In this document: in pieces, positions 9,295-17,394 of the stretch
Position numbering within the stretch: the stretch's first letter is position 1
Layout: every line of letters starts with the position of its first letter
Assembly (NCBI GenBank): GCA_041859945.1
Contig: JBFLGC010000008.1
Coordinates: 3,410 to 67,409, forward strand
DNA from: Tetragenococcus sp041859945
Lineage (GTDB): Bacteria; Bacillota; Bacilli; Lactobacillales; Enterococcaceae
Length of the DNA stretch: 64,000 nt
Direction of reading: 5' to 3'
The notes under the pieces: model-generated
Seen by the model: only the letters and a program-made list of their open reading frames with translations
What the model was told of the DNA's origin: nothing
The model's database searches: none
Position numbers and translations under genes: made by a program

Positions 9295-9415
9295 ATTCAC
9301 AAAGAAGAAGTGTTTGCTTCTATTCTTCACAATTCCTACGTTCGTATGACCGAAACAGGTACGAAGGGTTTAGAGTATCCTCAATCTCAGCCCAAATGGA
9401 CTCCCCTTTGTGAAT
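9295..9415 (-). promoter_or_regulatory. TPP riboswitch upstream of thiT copy 2
   Basis: Minus strand: GGGGAGTCC, GGCTGAGAT, AACCCTT, ACCTG and ACGAACGTAGGAA in thi-box order, closed by TTCACAAAG / CTTTGTGAA. It closely resembles the riboswitch of copy 1, including the extra GAAG-rich hairpin before the closing helix, so aptamer and gene appear to have been duplicated together. Confidence 0.93.
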
Positions 9416-9441
9416 AGATCCTATTTAATTTTTACACTCTT

Positions 9442-9450
9442 AGTATAGCA
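9442..9450 (-). promoter_or_regulatory. Extended -10 promoter of the thiT pair
   Basis: The minus strand reads TGCTATACT (TGN plus TATACT) about 27 nt ahead of the riboswitch. A good -35 at 17 bp is not seen. Confidence 0.6.
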
Positions 9451-9484
9451 TAGATTTTAAAGAATGAAAGCAATTTGTTTAAAC

Positions 9485-9522
9485 TATATCCATTTGAAAT
9501 ATATTCAATTTGGGTATATACT
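9485..9522 (+). promoter_or_regulatory. padR promoter with overlapping operator
   Basis: The -35 TTGAAA (9494-9499), 17-bp spacer and -10 TATACT (9517-9522) make a near-consensus promoter. An imperfect palindrome (TATATCCATTTGAA ... TTCAATTTGGGTATATA, 9485-9520) covers both elements. A PadR dimer binding here would block its own promoter, the usual PadR arrangement. Confidence 0.7.
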
Positions 9523-9548
9523 AATCATAAGCAGAACGGAGGAAACAC

Positions 9549-9848
9549 ATGGATAAGATCCCATTAAGTTATGCAAATTTTCTAATTCTTTGGGTATTGC
9601 AGACCCCTTCACACGGTTATGAAATCATGAAGAAAATCTCAGTCAAAACAAAAAACAGGATCACTGTTGGTCCCGCCACCATGTATAGAAGCCTTGCGTA
9701 CTTTTTAGACAACGGTTATATAAAATTAGTTTCTGAAATGGATAATAAGAAAAAGTACCAATTGACAGCGATTGGACAAAAACTTTTAGATGAACAGGTT
9801 GATTTTATACAATTACTGGTAGACATCACTAGAGAGAAAGGAAAGTAG
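9549..9848 (+). CDS. PadR-family transcriptional regulator
   Basis: A 99-residue winged-helix protein of the short PadR type: PLSYANFLILWVLQ, then HGYEIMKKI, TVGPATMYRSLAYFLDNGYI and KKYQLTAIGQKLLDEQ. It probably represses its own operon and responds to a membrane or drug-like signal. The next gene, a DUF2812-type membrane protein, starts 2 bp after its stop; PadR-DUF2812 pairs are common in Firmicutes. Codons are more AT-rich than in neighbouring genes. Confidence 0.9.
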   Translation: MDKIPLSYANFLILWVLQTPSHGYEIMKKISVKTKNRITVGPATMYRSLAYFLDNGYIKLVSEMDNKKKYQLTAIGQKLLDEQVDFIQLLVDITREKGK

Positions 9849-9850
9849 TC

Positions 9851-10612
9851 ATGAAAAGATTCCGGTTGTTTTTTAAAGGCAGTAAGGGTGAAAAAGAGTT
9901 TTTACTCGAAAAAAAGCAAAAAGGATATATTTTAAAAAATATCAACTCTGGTCTGTACTCATTTGAAAAAGTACCACACTTAAGTAGTGCTTCGTTACAA
10001 ATCGAATTTTGTACGAACGACATTTGTGATTCAGCTCCAATGATTCAAACCGTTCAAAAAAAATTGCTTTTTTCTAACTACTCTGTTTTATACAGTTATA
10101 TAGAAAAAAACAAAATCGATCATTCTATTGTTCTGACTGAGACCAATGATGTAGAATTTGCGTATTTAAAAAAGTTGAACGCACGCTTATTCTGGCTAAA
10201 TTTGATAGAAACCATTCTCTTTCTTATCATTTGGACTTATCTCGCCCTTTCTGATCATTCTATACATCTCACTGCCTTTTTCTCTATTACAATGTTTATT
10301 ATTTGGTCGATCAATTTCATTTGGTCTAGAAAAATAAGCAAACGAAGTGATTCACTCGAAGAAAATGATTATGGAACATCAAATCTTATCGTAGTCATTG
10401 AAGGCTTACCCACTCAACCAACTTTGAAAACTTTAAATTACTTAGGGATCTGGTCCTTTCGTACCCAAAACAAAAGTAGCTATTATTATCGTCTGACCAC
10501 AAGTTATTCTCAAGCACAAATAATCAATGAACTTTCCAATTTCTTAGATATCAATGAAGAAGATATCCAAATCATTTCCGATACCGGATTATTCCCTATC
10601 GGTTGGTTTTAA
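9851..10612 (+). CDS. DUF2812-like membrane protein paired with PadR
   Basis: A 253-residue protein. The N-terminal 100 residues form a soluble domain (MKRFRLFFKGSKGEKEFLLEK) of the kind seen in DUF2812 proteins. Two membrane helices follow near 115-165 (LIETILFLIIWTYLAL and FFSITMFIIWSINFIW), then a C-terminal soluble domain. Function unknown; it is probably a sensor or effector controlled by the adjacent PadR. AT-rich codons suggest a different history from the flanking core genes. No clear terminator follows. Confidence 0.65.
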   Translation: MKRFRLFFKGSKGEKEFLLEKKQKGYILKNINSGLYSFEKVPHLSSASLQIEFCTNDICDSAPMIQTVQKKLLFSNYSVLYSYIEKNKIDHSIVLTETNDVEFAYLKKLNARLFWLNLIETILFLIIWTYLALSDHSIHLTAFFSITMFIIWSINFIWSRKISKRSDSLEENDYGTSNLIVVIEGLPTQPTLKTLNYLGIWSFRTQNKSSYYYRLTTSYSQAQIINELSNFLDINEEDIQIISDTGLFPIGWF

Positions 10613-10737
10613 TATTTTGATAATAGAATGCAAAATTTCAATCTATTTCATAATAAATTTTAGCTTATCCATGAAATATAAAGTAAAATAAAACCCGAAC
10701 ATTTTCACAAAAACATTTCAAAAATTACATCTTAACA

Positions 10738-10768
10738 TTGACATTCTCAAAATTATCTGATAATTTTG
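10738..10768 (+). promoter_or_regulatory. Promoter and palindromic operator of the T-box operon
   Basis: TTGACA (10738-10743) lies 17 bp from a weak -10 TAATTT (10761-10766). A perfect 21-bp palindrome with 10-bp arms (CAAAATTATC T GATAATTTTG, 10748-10768) covers the spacer and -10, so a repressor may act here in addition to the T-box. From 10613 to 10737 the sequence is AT-rich with nothing recognised. Confidence 0.6.
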
Positions 10769-10787
10769 AATCGATAAGAAAACGCGA

Positions 10788-11043
10788 TGAAAAAGAAAGT
10801 AAACAGCTTGCGAAAATCAAAAGAGACTTCCGATCGCTGAAAAGGAAGGATTTGTCAGTTGTTGAAAATGGCTTTTGAGCGGATTTTCCGAAAATGAGTA
10901 GGAAAATACGGATGCTCCGTTAACAAGCAGCAGTGACCGATCCAATCGTTCACTGACAAAGGTAAGATCTGTGAAGATCTTATGATGTAAGGTGGTAACG
11001 CAGTCCATGCCCTTCAGCTTTTAGCTCAAGGGCATTTTTTTAT
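10788..11043 (+). promoter_or_regulatory. T-box leader, specifier AUG (methionine tRNA)
   Basis: The conserved T-box GGTGGTAACGC lies at 10991-11001, with the TGGT bulge matching a tRNA ending ACCA. Upstream are stem I features: AGTAA, the AGAGA motif, and a stem with a GNTG-like loop. The specifier loop reads TTGAAAATGG, placing ATG at the codon position. A terminator hairpin (11008-11040) follows. Uncharged tRNA-Met should allow read-through into the SAM/ECF operon. The specifier was read by hand folding. Confidence 0.9.
11008..11040 (+). terminator. T-box-controlled intrinsic terminator
   Basis: ATGCCCTT / AAGGGCAT stem with an AGCT-TTT-AGCT inner part, followed by seven T residues. Its 5' arm overlaps the end of the T-box sequence region, as expected for an antiterminator/terminator switch. 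Confidence 0.9.
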
Positions 11044-11067
11044 TTTATTGAGAGAAAGGAATCAGAA

Positions 11068-11916
11068 ATGAGTGGAAATTTAGTGGTACAAACCGATTTT
11101 GGCTTGCAAGACGGCGCCGTCAACGCCATGTACGGCGTGGCTTATCAAGTCGAGCAAAATTTAACGATCACGGATCTGACCCATGAGATCACGCCCTATG
11201 ATATTCATGACGCCAGCTACCGCCTATTGCAAAGTGTGACTTATTGGCCTAAGGGGACCGTTTTCGTTTCGGTCGTCGATCCCGGTGTGGGCTCGACCAG
11301 ACGTAGTGTCGTGGTCAGCCTTAAAAGTGGGCAATATGTCATCACCCCGGACAATGGAACTTTGACCTATTTGAAATCTTATGTTGGTATCAAAGAAGTG
11401 CGTCAAATCGACGAGAACACCCAACGCTTAGCCGGTTCTGCTGAAAGTCATACTTTCCACGGTCGTGATGTCTACATGTATAACGGCGCTCGCTTGGCAA
11501 GTCAAAAAGTGCGTTTTGAAGCATTAGGATCAGTGGTCTCTGTCGACTCCATTGTCACTTTCCCGCTTTTGGAACCGAAACAAACAAATGCCGTTATGCA
11601 AGGAACGATCGATATTTTAGACATTCGCTTCGGATCATTGTGGACAAATCTTCCTTTGTCATTCATCAAAAATTGGCACGTCGCTTATGGGGATCAGTTA
11701 CAAGTGGAAATTTATTATCAAAACGTCTTACGTTATCGTGAAAGTGTCACTTTTGGCCGCTCGTTTGCGCAGGTTGACCCACAAGAACCTGTGCTTTACA
11801 TCAATTCTTTACTCAATATTGGTTTAGGTCTCAACCTTGGTTCCTTTGCCGAAACGTATAAAATCGGGACTGGGATCAATTGGAAAATAAGGATCAAAAA
11901 GGAGGATTTATCATGA
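11068..11916 (+). CDS. SAM hydroxide adenosyltransferase (DUF62 family)
   Basis: A 282-residue member of the fluorinase/DUF62 fold (PF01887). It cleaves S-adenosylmethionine with water to give methionine and adenosine. The start NLVVQTDFGLQDGAVNAMYG holds the ribose-binding Asp. FVSVVDPGVGS, TPDNGTLTYL and FHGRDVYMYNGARLA are the other conserved blocks. It is the first gene after a Met T-box and overlaps the next gene by 4 bp (ATGA), linking SAM cleavage to the ECF importer. Lactobacillales often carry this pair; the in vivo purpose remains unclear. Confidence 0.9.
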   Translation: MSGNLVVQTDFGLQDGAVNAMYGVAYQVEQNLTITDLTHEITPYDIHDASYRLLQSVTYWPKGTVFVSVVDPGVGSTRRSVVVSLKSGQYVITPDNGTLTYLKSYVGIKEVRQIDENTQRLAGSAESHTFHGRDVYMYNGARLASQKVRFEALGSVVSVDSIVTFPLLEPKQTNAVMQGTIDILDIRFGSLWTNLPLSFIKNWHVAYGDQLQVEIYYQNVLRYRESVTFGRSFAQVDPQEPVLYINSLLNIGLGLNLGSFAETYKIGTGINWKIRIKKEDLS

Positions 11917-12467
11917 AAGAATCAAAATTTACCGTTAAAAGTATCGTTGCAGTAGGAATCGGTGCTGCTGTTTTCTTTATTCTCAAACGTTTCTTAGTCA
12001 TTCCCACAGGTTTTCCCAATACTGACATCCAAACGGCTTATCCGTTTTTGGCCTTGTTGGGCGTCGTCTATGGTCCCGTCGTCGCAGGCCTAGCTGGTTT
12101 TATTGGTCACTGGTTGGGTGATCTGACTTCCTATGGCGCTTGGTGGTCGTGGATCATCGCTTCTGGTGTTTTAGGGGTGCTCTTTGGTTTGTTGTCCCGG
12201 CGTATCCCAATCGCAGAAGGTATTTTTGGTAAAAAAGAAATCACCATTTTTACAATCGGGGAAACAATTGCTAATTTAGTTGTTTGGGTGATCCTAGCTC
12301 CTATCGGTGATATTTTGATTTATAATGAGCCAGTAGCAAAAACTTTCACACAAGGCATTATTGCGGGATTGACCAATGCACTGGTAACTGGGATAATTGG
12401 AGTGATCCTCCTCAAATCCTACGCCCAAACTAAAACAAAAAAGGGCAGCTTAAAGAAGGAATCTTAA
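11913..12467 (+). CDS. ECF transporter S component, UPF0397 family
   Basis: A 184-residue membrane protein with about six helices, matching the UPF0397 family (VAVGIGAAVFFILKRF, IPTGFPNTDIQTAYPFLALL, YGPVVAGLAGFIGHWLGD, WWSWIIASGVLG). It is the substrate-binding subunit of a dedicated (group I) ECF transporter whose ATPase and T subunits follow. The start at 11913 has AAAAAGGAGG and overlaps the previous stop. The T-box context suggests methionine or a related sulfur compound or precursor, but the ligand cannot be read from sequence. Confidence 0.85.
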   Translation: MKESKFTVKSIVAVGIGAAVFFILKRFLVIPTGFPNTDIQTAYPFLALLGVVYGPVVAGLAGFIGHWLGDLTSYGAWWSWIIASGVLGVLFGLLSRRIPIAEGIFGKKEITIFTIGETIANLVVWVILAPIGDILIYNEPVAKTFTQGIIAGLTNALVTGIIGVILLKSYAQTKTKKGSLKKES

Positions 12468-12486
12468 GTAAAGAAATGTGTGAACG

Positions 12487-14196
12487 ATGAAAAAACCTAT
12501 CATTGAATTTAAAAACTTCTCTTTTCAATACGATGCTCAAGCTGAGGCTACTTTAAAAAACATCGATTTAACGATCTATGCAGGTGAAAAAGTCTTGATC
12601 ATAGGGCCCAGTGGTTCCGGCAAAAGCACTTTGGGCAAATGTCTGAATGGGCTGATCCCGCAGAACGACAAGGGACAATTTACAGGAAGTCTCCAAATTG
12701 GCTCCGACACGTTTGGGAAAGCGTCGATTTACGATCTTTCCTTAGAAGTCGGCACCGTTTTGCAAGACACCGACAGTCAATTCGTGGGTCTGACAGTCGG
12801 CGAAGATATGGCCTTTTCTTTGGAAAATGAAGCTGTGTCCCAAGCTATCATGCGCCAAAAAGTGACGACCTGGGCTGACAAGATCGCTTTAAAAGAACAT
12901 TTGACCAAAAAGCCCCAAGAATTGTCTGGGGGGCAAAAACAACGCGTCTCGATGGCTGGTGTTTTGATCGATGAAACGCCGATCCTCTTATTTGACGAGC
13001 CTTTAGCGAATCTTGATCCGCAAACGGGTTATGAAGCCATCGAGATCATCGACCAACTCTATCAAGAACAAAAATTTACCACAATCATTATCGAACATCG
13101 CTTAGAAGAAGTCCTCGCGGCACCTGTTGATCGGATCCTTTTGATGAATGATGGGCAAATCGTTGCGGATAGCACACCGACTGCCTTATTAAAAAGTGAT
13201 TTACTTGAAAAATATGGGATTCGCGAACCACTTTATGTCGCAGCTTTGAAAAAAGTGGGCCTTTTACTTGACGATTTTACTGATTTGACGGACCTAAAAA
13301 AACTGGCTTCGCCTGAAATCAGTCAACATTTACAAGCTTTTCAAGAGCAACATGTACCCATCCCTGCATTGTCTGACGGCGAAATCTTATTGACTGCTGA
13401 AGATTTGACTTTTGCTTACAAAAAGGGCCAAGATATTTTAAAAGGTCTCAACTTTTCGATCAAAAAAGGCGAAATGGTCAGTCTTGTGGGTCATAATGGG
13501 GCTGGCAAGTCGACATTATCCAATTTGATCACAGGCTTTCTCGCACCATCTTCGGGACGTTTACTTTGGAACAACCGTGATTTTAGCCACGATTCGATCA
13601 AAGAACGCGCTGAAAAAATCGGCTATGTGTTACAAAACAGCAATCAAATGTTATCAAAAAATTTCTTGTTCGATGAAGTGGCTCTAGGCTTGATCAATCG
13701 CCAAGTACCAGAAGAGCAAATCAGAGAAAAAGTCAATGAAACGCTGAAAATCTGTGGCCTGTATGAATTTCGCTCGTGGCCGCTTTCGGCTTTGAGTTAT
13801 GGCCAGAAACGGCGCGTAGCGATTGCGGCGATCTTAGTTTTAGATCCAGAATTGATCATTTTAGATGAACCCACAGCTGGTCAAGATCATCGCCACTATA
13901 AAGCGATGATGGATTTCATTCAACAATTGAATCAACACGGCTTGACAATTTTGATGATCACGCATGATATGCACTTGATGTTAGAATACACGAAGCGCAC
14001 GATCGTTTTAAAAGAAGGGCAGATCTTTGCCGAGGGCACCCCGGCTGAGATCCTTTCTTCGCCTGATATCGTACACTTGGCAAGCCTGCGCCAAACCAGT
14101 CTTTATACGTTAGCTAAAATAAACGGTCTGCCTGATCCAATTGATTTTGTGGCTTCCTTTATTGATAGTGAAAGGGGCACTACTCATGGAAAGTAA
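12487..14196 (+). CDS. ECF transporter double ATP-binding protein
   Basis: A 569-residue fusion of two ABC ATPase domains. Domain 1 (about 1-240) has Walker A GPSGSGKST, signature LSGGQKQR and Walker B ILLFDEP. Domain 2 (about 300-569) has GHNGAGKST, a changed signature ALSYGQKRR and LIILDEP. It powers the UPF0397/EcfT transporter, corresponding to the fused EcfA1-EcfA2 type (YkoD-like). The signature of the second half has Y where G is usual, as in other ECF ATPases. Confidence 0.93.
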   Translation: MKKPIIEFKNFSFQYDAQAEATLKNIDLTIYAGEKVLIIGPSGSGKSTLGKCLNGLIPQNDKGQFTGSLQIGSDTFGKASIYDLSLEVGTVLQDTDSQFVGLTVGEDMAFSLENEAVSQAIMRQKVTTWADKIALKEHLTKKPQELSGGQKQRVSMAGVLIDETPILLFDEPLANLDPQTGYEAIEIIDQLYQEQKFTTIIIEHRLEEVLAAPVDRILLMNDGQIVADSTPTALLKSDLLEKYGIREPLYVAALKKVGLLLDDFTDLTDLKKLASPEISQHLQAFQEQHVPIPALSDGEILLTAEDLTFAYKKGQDILKGLNFSIKKGEMVSLVGHNGAGKSTLSNLITGFLAPSSGRLLWNNRDFSHDSIKERAEKIGYVLQNSNQMLSKNFLFDEVALGLINRQVPEEQIREKVNETLKICGLYEFRSWPLSALSYGQKRRVAIAAILVLDPELIILDEPTAGQDHRHYKAMMDFIQQLNQHGLTILMITHDMHLMLEYTKRTIVLKEGQIFAEGTPAEILSSPDIVHLASLRQTSLYTLAKINGLPDPIDFVASFIDSERGTTHGK

Positions 14197-15016
14197 TTTA
14201 TTCGGCTATCTCGAACGCGACACCGTCATTCATCGGTTGAGCGGCGTCACAAAGTTGCTTTGTTTCATTTTACTCTCAGTGATCGGCATGATGACCTATG
14301 ATACGCGTTTTTTATTAGGTATGGCACTTTTCTCAGGAATCATTTTTTATCTGGCGCAGATCCACTACCGCGATATTGCTTTCGTGATCAAATTCATCAT
14401 CTTTTTCTCCATCTTAAATCTTGTGGCGGTCTATCTTTTTTCTCCTGAATATGGGGTGACGATCTACGGCACGCGCCACGTCATTTGGGACGGGATCGGG
14501 CGTTTTACCTTGACCCAAGAACAGGTGTTTTATGAATTTAATTTGTTCCTCAAGTATTTTGTCACGATCCCACCTGGCTTGATCTTTTTGTTTACGACCA
14601 ATCCAAGTGAACTTGCTTCAAGCTTGAACCGCATCGGGATCTCTTATAAGATTTCCTATGCCGTCGCCTTAGCCTTGCGCTACATTCCCGATATTCAAGA
14701 AGATTTTCGGACCATCTCCAAAGCCCAACAAGCCCGTGGCGTCGAATTATCAAAAAAAGCTCCGTTAAAAAAACGCGTCACAGGTAACATCGCCATTGCT
14801 ATCCCGCTGATTTTTTCGAGTTTAGAACGGATCGATAGCATCTCATCAGCGATGGAATTACGGCGCTTTGGTAAAAAGAAAAAAAGGACCTGGCTCATGG
14901 CTAGACCTATGAAAAAACAAGATTTCTTGGCCCTAGCTCTGGTTATTATTTTTGTTGGCATCGGTCTGTCTTTGTTTTCCATAAATGAGGGACGCTTTTA
15001 CAATCCTTTCATCTAA
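14186..15016 (+). CDS. ECF transporter T component (EcfT)
   Basis: A 276-residue membrane protein with the EcfT coupling helices: RDTVIHRLSGVTKLL at the start and the paired cytoplasmic motifs AQQARGVEL and AMELRRFG, whose A-R-G / R-R-F-G signatures contact the ATPases. The start at 14186 overlaps the ATPase gene by 11 bp. Last gene of the T-box operon. Confidence 0.92.
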   Translation: MESNLFGYLERDTVIHRLSGVTKLLCFILLSVIGMMTYDTRFLLGMALFSGIIFYLAQIHYRDIAFVIKFIIFFSILNLVAVYLFSPEYGVTIYGTRHVIWDGIGRFTLTQEQVFYEFNLFLKYFVTIPPGLIFLFTTNPSELASSLNRIGISYKISYAVALALRYIPDIQEDFRTISKAQQARGVELSKKAPLKKRVTGNIAIAIPLIFSSLERIDSISSAMELRRFGKKKKRTWLMARPMKKQDFLALALVIIFVGIGLSLFSINEGRFYNPFI

Positions 15017-15021
15017 CAGTG

Positions 15022-15119
15022 TTACAATTCACGGCCGAATCAGTCGCTACACTACGAGATTGGCTGACAGTAGCAGACACAAACGTGTAAGTGTAGCTCT
15101 AGATTGGTCGTGAATTGTA
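15022..15119. repeat. Large imperfect inverted repeat
   Basis: Arms of about 35 bp: TACAATTCACGGCCGAATC and GATTGGTCGTGAATTGTA at the outer ends, GCTACACTACG and CGTGTAAGTGTAGC at the inner ends, with about 28 nt between. Transcribed from either strand it would give a long hairpin. No T-run and no coding content. It could be a small mobile repeat (MITE-like) or a structured RNA. Confidence 0.6.
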
Positions 15120-15149
15120 GCTTAACAGTCTCGTCTCTTTTATAAGTCG

Positions 15150-15186
15150 AAAAAAGCCTCAAGGGAAATTTCTCCTTGAGGCTTCA
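15150..15186 (-). terminator. Terminator after prs
   Basis: GCCTCAAGG / CCTTGAGGC stem with TTTTTT on the minus strand. The other strand also has TTCATTTT, so it may partly stop the ECF operon as well. Confidence 0.88.
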
Positions 15187-15191
15187 TTTTA

Positions 15192-16172
15192 CTATTTATT
15201 CAGATTAAGTTGCGTTTCGAATAACGGACTAACTGGTTTATTTTCGTGGATCCGTTTGATAGCTTCGGCAATCAGTTCACTGACACTGATTTCATCGATC
15301 TTGTCGATTTTACGATCTTCAGGTAGATAGATCGAATCAGTCACAACTAGACGTTCGATAGCTGAGTCTTGGATCCGTTGTAAAGCCGGGCCGGACAAAA
15401 CGGGGTGCGTACAGGAGGCATAGACTTTTTTAGCGCCCGCTTCTTTCAAAGCGTTGGCCGCTAATGTGATCGTACCAGCTGTATCGATCATATCATCGAT
15501 GATCACGCAAATTTTGCCATCGACATTGCCGATAATATTCATGACTTCAGCAACGTTGGCTTTAGGTCGGCGTTTATCAATGATCGCAATCGGTGCTTTC
15601 AAAAATTCCGCTAATTTACGCGCGCGCGTTACCCCACCATGATCTGGTGAAACTACGACCACGTCATCACCTTTTATGCCGTGTTCGATAAAGTAATTTG
15701 CGATAAGCGGCGCGCCCATCAAGTGATCGACAGGAATATCAAAGAAGCCTTGGATCTGAGAAGCATGCAGGTCTAAGGCAATCACCCGGTCAGCCCCAGC
15801 TTTTTCGATCATATTAGCCACTAATTTAGCAGTGATCGGTTCGCGCGGACGTGCTTTCCGATCTTGACGTGCATAACCATAATAAGGCATCACCACATTG
15901 ATCGTCTTTGCACTGGCCCGTCGCAAGGCATCGATCATGATCAACACTTCCATCAAATTATCATTGACGGGACTACTCGTTGATTGAATGATATAGACAT
16001 GATCGCCACGGATACTTTCCTCGATATTGACTTGGATCTCGCCATCGCTAAATTGTTTCACAGTACATTTTCCTAACTCTACCCCTACAGCCGCTGCGAT
16101 TTTTTCTGCTAATGGTCGATTGGAATTTAGCGCAAAAATCTTTAATTTTGGATCAAAATAATGATTCGCCAT
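15192..16172 (-). CDS. prs: Ribose-phosphate pyrophosphokinase
   Basis: A 326-residue PRPP synthase, making phosphoribosyl pyrophosphate from ribose-5-P and ATP for nucleotide, His and Trp synthesis. Conserved pieces: FSDGEIQVNIEESIRG, the catalytic-loop stretch YYGYARQDRKARPREPI, and the PRPP-binding loop VIIDDMIDTAGTI. The start at 16172 follows GGAGG. It lies downstream of glmU on the same strand with other genes between; in many Firmicutes the two are adjacent. Confidence 0.96.
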   Translation of the reverse strand: MANHYFDPKLKIFALNSNRPLAEKIAAAVGVELGKCTVKQFSDGEIQVNIEESIRGDHVYIIQSTSSPVNDNLMEVLIMIDALRRASAKTINVVMPYYGYARQDRKARPREPITAKLVANMIEKAGADRVIALDLHASQIQGFFDIPVDHLMGAPLIANYFIEHGIKGDDVVVVSPDHGGVTRARKLAEFLKAPIAIIDKRRPKANVAEVMNIIGNVDGKICVIIDDMIDTAGTITLAANALKEAGAKKVYASCTHPVLSGPALQRIQDSAIERLVVTDSIYLPEDRKIDKIDEISVSELIAEAIKRIHENKPVSPLFETQLNLNK

Positions 16173-16219
16173 GAGAACCTCCACTTTCTTTACATTGTCG
16201 AATTTTTCTTTCTACTGTT

Positions 16220-16248
16220 ATTATACGGTTTATTACTTGTTAAAACAA
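16220..16248 (-). promoter_or_regulatory. prs promoter
   Basis: Minus strand TTGTTT, a 17-bp spacer and TATAAT, about 45 nt upstream of the prs start codon. Confidence 0.65.
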
Positions 16249-16300
16249 GAGTCAAAAGCCGTAGAATCACGGTTTCAGTGTGAAAAATGGTTTTTTTCAA

Positions 16301-17377
16301 TTAGGCAAATGACGACTCTTTTAACAAGATCCTTTGCTTGGCGACATCGGCTTCGACCGTTACGCCGAAAGGTAAGACACATCTAGGATACGCATGACCA
16401 AAGTTGACATTAAAGACAAGTGAGATAGGAAAGTCAGCCAGTTCTTCACAAATGATTTGCTTATACTCCTCATACCAAGCCTCGTCTTGGGGCTTGCCAA
16501 AAAGGACGCCCTTTACTTTTTCAAAAACGCCAGTTGCTTTCATGGTTTGTAACATTTTTCGATAAAGATCAGGGGCTGGCTTTTCTTCACAGGTTTCCAA
16601 GAACAGAATGTGATCCTGTAAGGCTTCGACTGGTGGAAAGATACGGTATTTTTCACAGACTATTTTTTCTTCTGCGTAACGTGTTCCAGTCAAAATATCG
16701 TAAAAGCTATCGAAACAACCGCCAAAAAGTGGACCCGAAAAAACAGGCGCGCCCTGTAACAATTCGTAACCTCTTTGTTCTTTATGAGCCGCACGATCAA
16801 TTCCCACAGAAGCTTTGGAAAATTCCGTCCTTTCTTCATACCAATACGCGCTTGGTGTGATTTCCCTTAATTCCGGTCGATCGTCGATAAAATTTTCGAA
16901 CCATTTTTTCGTATAAGGTAACATTTCATCAGAAATATCGGCCAAGTCAGTCACAAAAGTGGGTCCATAGTAAGTAGTCAAACCTAATTTATAAAACAGC
17001 CAATGATTGAGCGATGTATCCGAAAACCCTGTAAAAACCTTGGGATGATCATGGACTGCTTGAATAAAGGACTCATCTTCAAGTAAATATGGCAGCAAGC
17101 GGTAGGTATCATCGCCACCGATCGCACAAATCACACCCTTGATCTCAGGATCTAAAAAAGCAGCTTTTAAATCGGCCGCACGTTTTTCGGGATGATCGTG
17201 GACATAGACTAGTCCCTTTAAAGCATGGGGCATGAAGATCGGTTCTAACCCAAAATCGTGCAGACGTTTAGTCCCTATCTCCAAGTTATGGGCATTGCTG
17301 GTTTCGCCTAGCATGCCACTAGAAAGACTAACGATCGCTACTTTATCGCCTTTTTTCAAACGTTTTGGTTTTTGCAT
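16301..17377 (-). CDS. S66 family serine peptidase (MccF/LD-carboxypeptidase-like)
   Basis: A 358-residue protein of the S66 family. The N-terminal lobe has KGDKVAIVSLSSGM, then CAIGGDDTYRLLPYL and the nucleophile region FTGFSDTSLNHWLFYK. The catalytic Glu and His regions are probably ILFLETCEEKP and NFGHAYPRCVLPFGV. Family members trim L,D-peptides of cell wall fragments or cleave microcin C-type peptides; the length and GGDDT favour the MccF-like branch. No signal peptide, so cytoplasmic. It follows an esterase gene by 17 bp in an apparent operon. Confidence 0.85.
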   Translation of the reverse strand: MQKPKRLKKGDKVAIVSLSSGMLGETSNAHNLEIGTKRLHDFGLEPIFMPHALKGLVYVHDHPEKRAADLKAAFLDPEIKGVICAIGGDDTYRLLPYLLEDESFIQAVHDHPKVFTGFSDTSLNHWLFYKLGLTTYYGPTFVTDLADISDEMLPYTKKWFENFIDDRPELREITPSAYWYEERTEFSKASVGIDRAAHKEQRGYELLQGAPVFSGPLFGGCFDSFYDILTGTRYAEEKIVCEKYRIFPPVEALQDHILFLETCEEKPAPDLYRKMLQTMKATGVFEKVKGVLFGKPQDEAWYEEYKQIICEELADFPISLVFNVNFGHAYPRCVLPFGVTVEADVAKQRILLKESSFA

Positions 17378-17394
17378 CTAACGCTCACTCCTTT

